A DNA stretch of 31,568 nucleotides from Chara braunii (taxonomy: Eukaryota; Streptophyta; Charophyceae; Charales; Characeae): NCBI GenBank assembly GCA_003427395.1, contig BFEA01000146.1:2450022-2481589 (forward strand). Reading direction: 5' to 3'. The notes under the pieces are model-generated. The model searched no databases. It saw nothing but the letters and a program-made list of their open reading frames with translations, and was not told where the DNA came from. This document shows, piece after piece, positions 31,430 to 31,568 of this stretch (position 1 is its first letter; each line of letters starts with the position of its first letter). A program made the translations under genes and the position numbers.

Positions 31430-31500
31430 ACGGACCTAGCTCAGTTGGTACACCTATCAACCTAGATGAATATAGACCGGAGCTCGAATCGAGATGAACC
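31430..31500 (+). mobile_element. tRNA-like SINE head at the window edge
   Basis: CGGACCTAGCTCAGTTGGT (31431-31449) is an excellent A-box context and GGAGCTCGAATCGAG (31479-31493) is B-box-like, about 40 bases later. It shares the CCTAGC..AGTTGG core with the units at 27402 and 28064. The remaining sequence runs into a C-rich end of the window, so the full element cannot be judged. A decayed tRNA gene is less likely because no acceptor stem pairs. Confidence 0.5.
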
Positions 31501-31568
31501 TAGATGAATGAAATCGTCTTCTTCTGAATTGTCTGAGGCTGGTCAACCCCCCTCCCTTCCCCCCCCCC

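Overview
The window looks like repeat-rich nuclear DNA of a photosynthetic eukaryote of the streptophyte (land plant or charophyte alga) lineage. Three things point there. The degraded LINE elements carry a plant-style ORF1 with a CCHC knuckle. Fragments of plant-type mitochondrial rrn18 and nad4 sit in nuclear-looking DNA. A 3' fragment of a plant-like U6 snRNA is present. A large-genome charophyte such as Chara would fit, but that is a guess. There is one undetermined base (N at 260), as in a draft assembly. No complete, intact protein-coding gene can be demonstrated.

Layout. 1-2990: gene-poor DNA with microsatellites (CA, GGA, ATCA, TA). 2994-8880: a satellite of about 60 or more copies of a ~91-bp monomer, interrupted near its left edge by a ~375-bp insertion. 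Each monomer contains nested inverted repeats. 8881-10892: nothing recognised. 10893-11695: a mosaic of mitochondrial DNA, with part of rrn18 on + and part of nad4 on -. 12350-14100: small hairpins, long homopolymers and a tRNA-headed SINE-like unit whose 3' end is a U6 snRNA fragment. About 14640-21407: a decayed LINE on + (ORF1, endonuclease, reverse transcriptase, zinc finger, 3' tail). 21522-27082: a related, 5'-truncated LINE on -, tail to tail with the first. 27083-27400: a tRNA-derived SINE with a 78-bp tail duplication. 27946-29512: the first two exons of a possible host gene whose product starts with a lysine-rich tail, with a SINE-like unit in its first intron. 29604-30766: a pyrimidine tract followed by a purine minisatellite. 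31151-31261: a near-perfect 31-bp inverted repeat. 31430-31500: a further tRNA-like SINE head.

How the parts work together. Most of the window is retroposon debris. The two LINEs share RT, C-terminal and ORF1 domains and also a 3'-terminal hairpin plus a conserved block after it. That suggests a family whose reverse transcriptase recognises a structured 3' end. The SINE-like units could have been mobilised by such an enzyme, though none of those seen carries the LINE tail. Premature stops in the first LINE that can be checked against the second are CAA to TAA or TGG to TGA, as expected from cytosine deamination of silenced, methylated copies.
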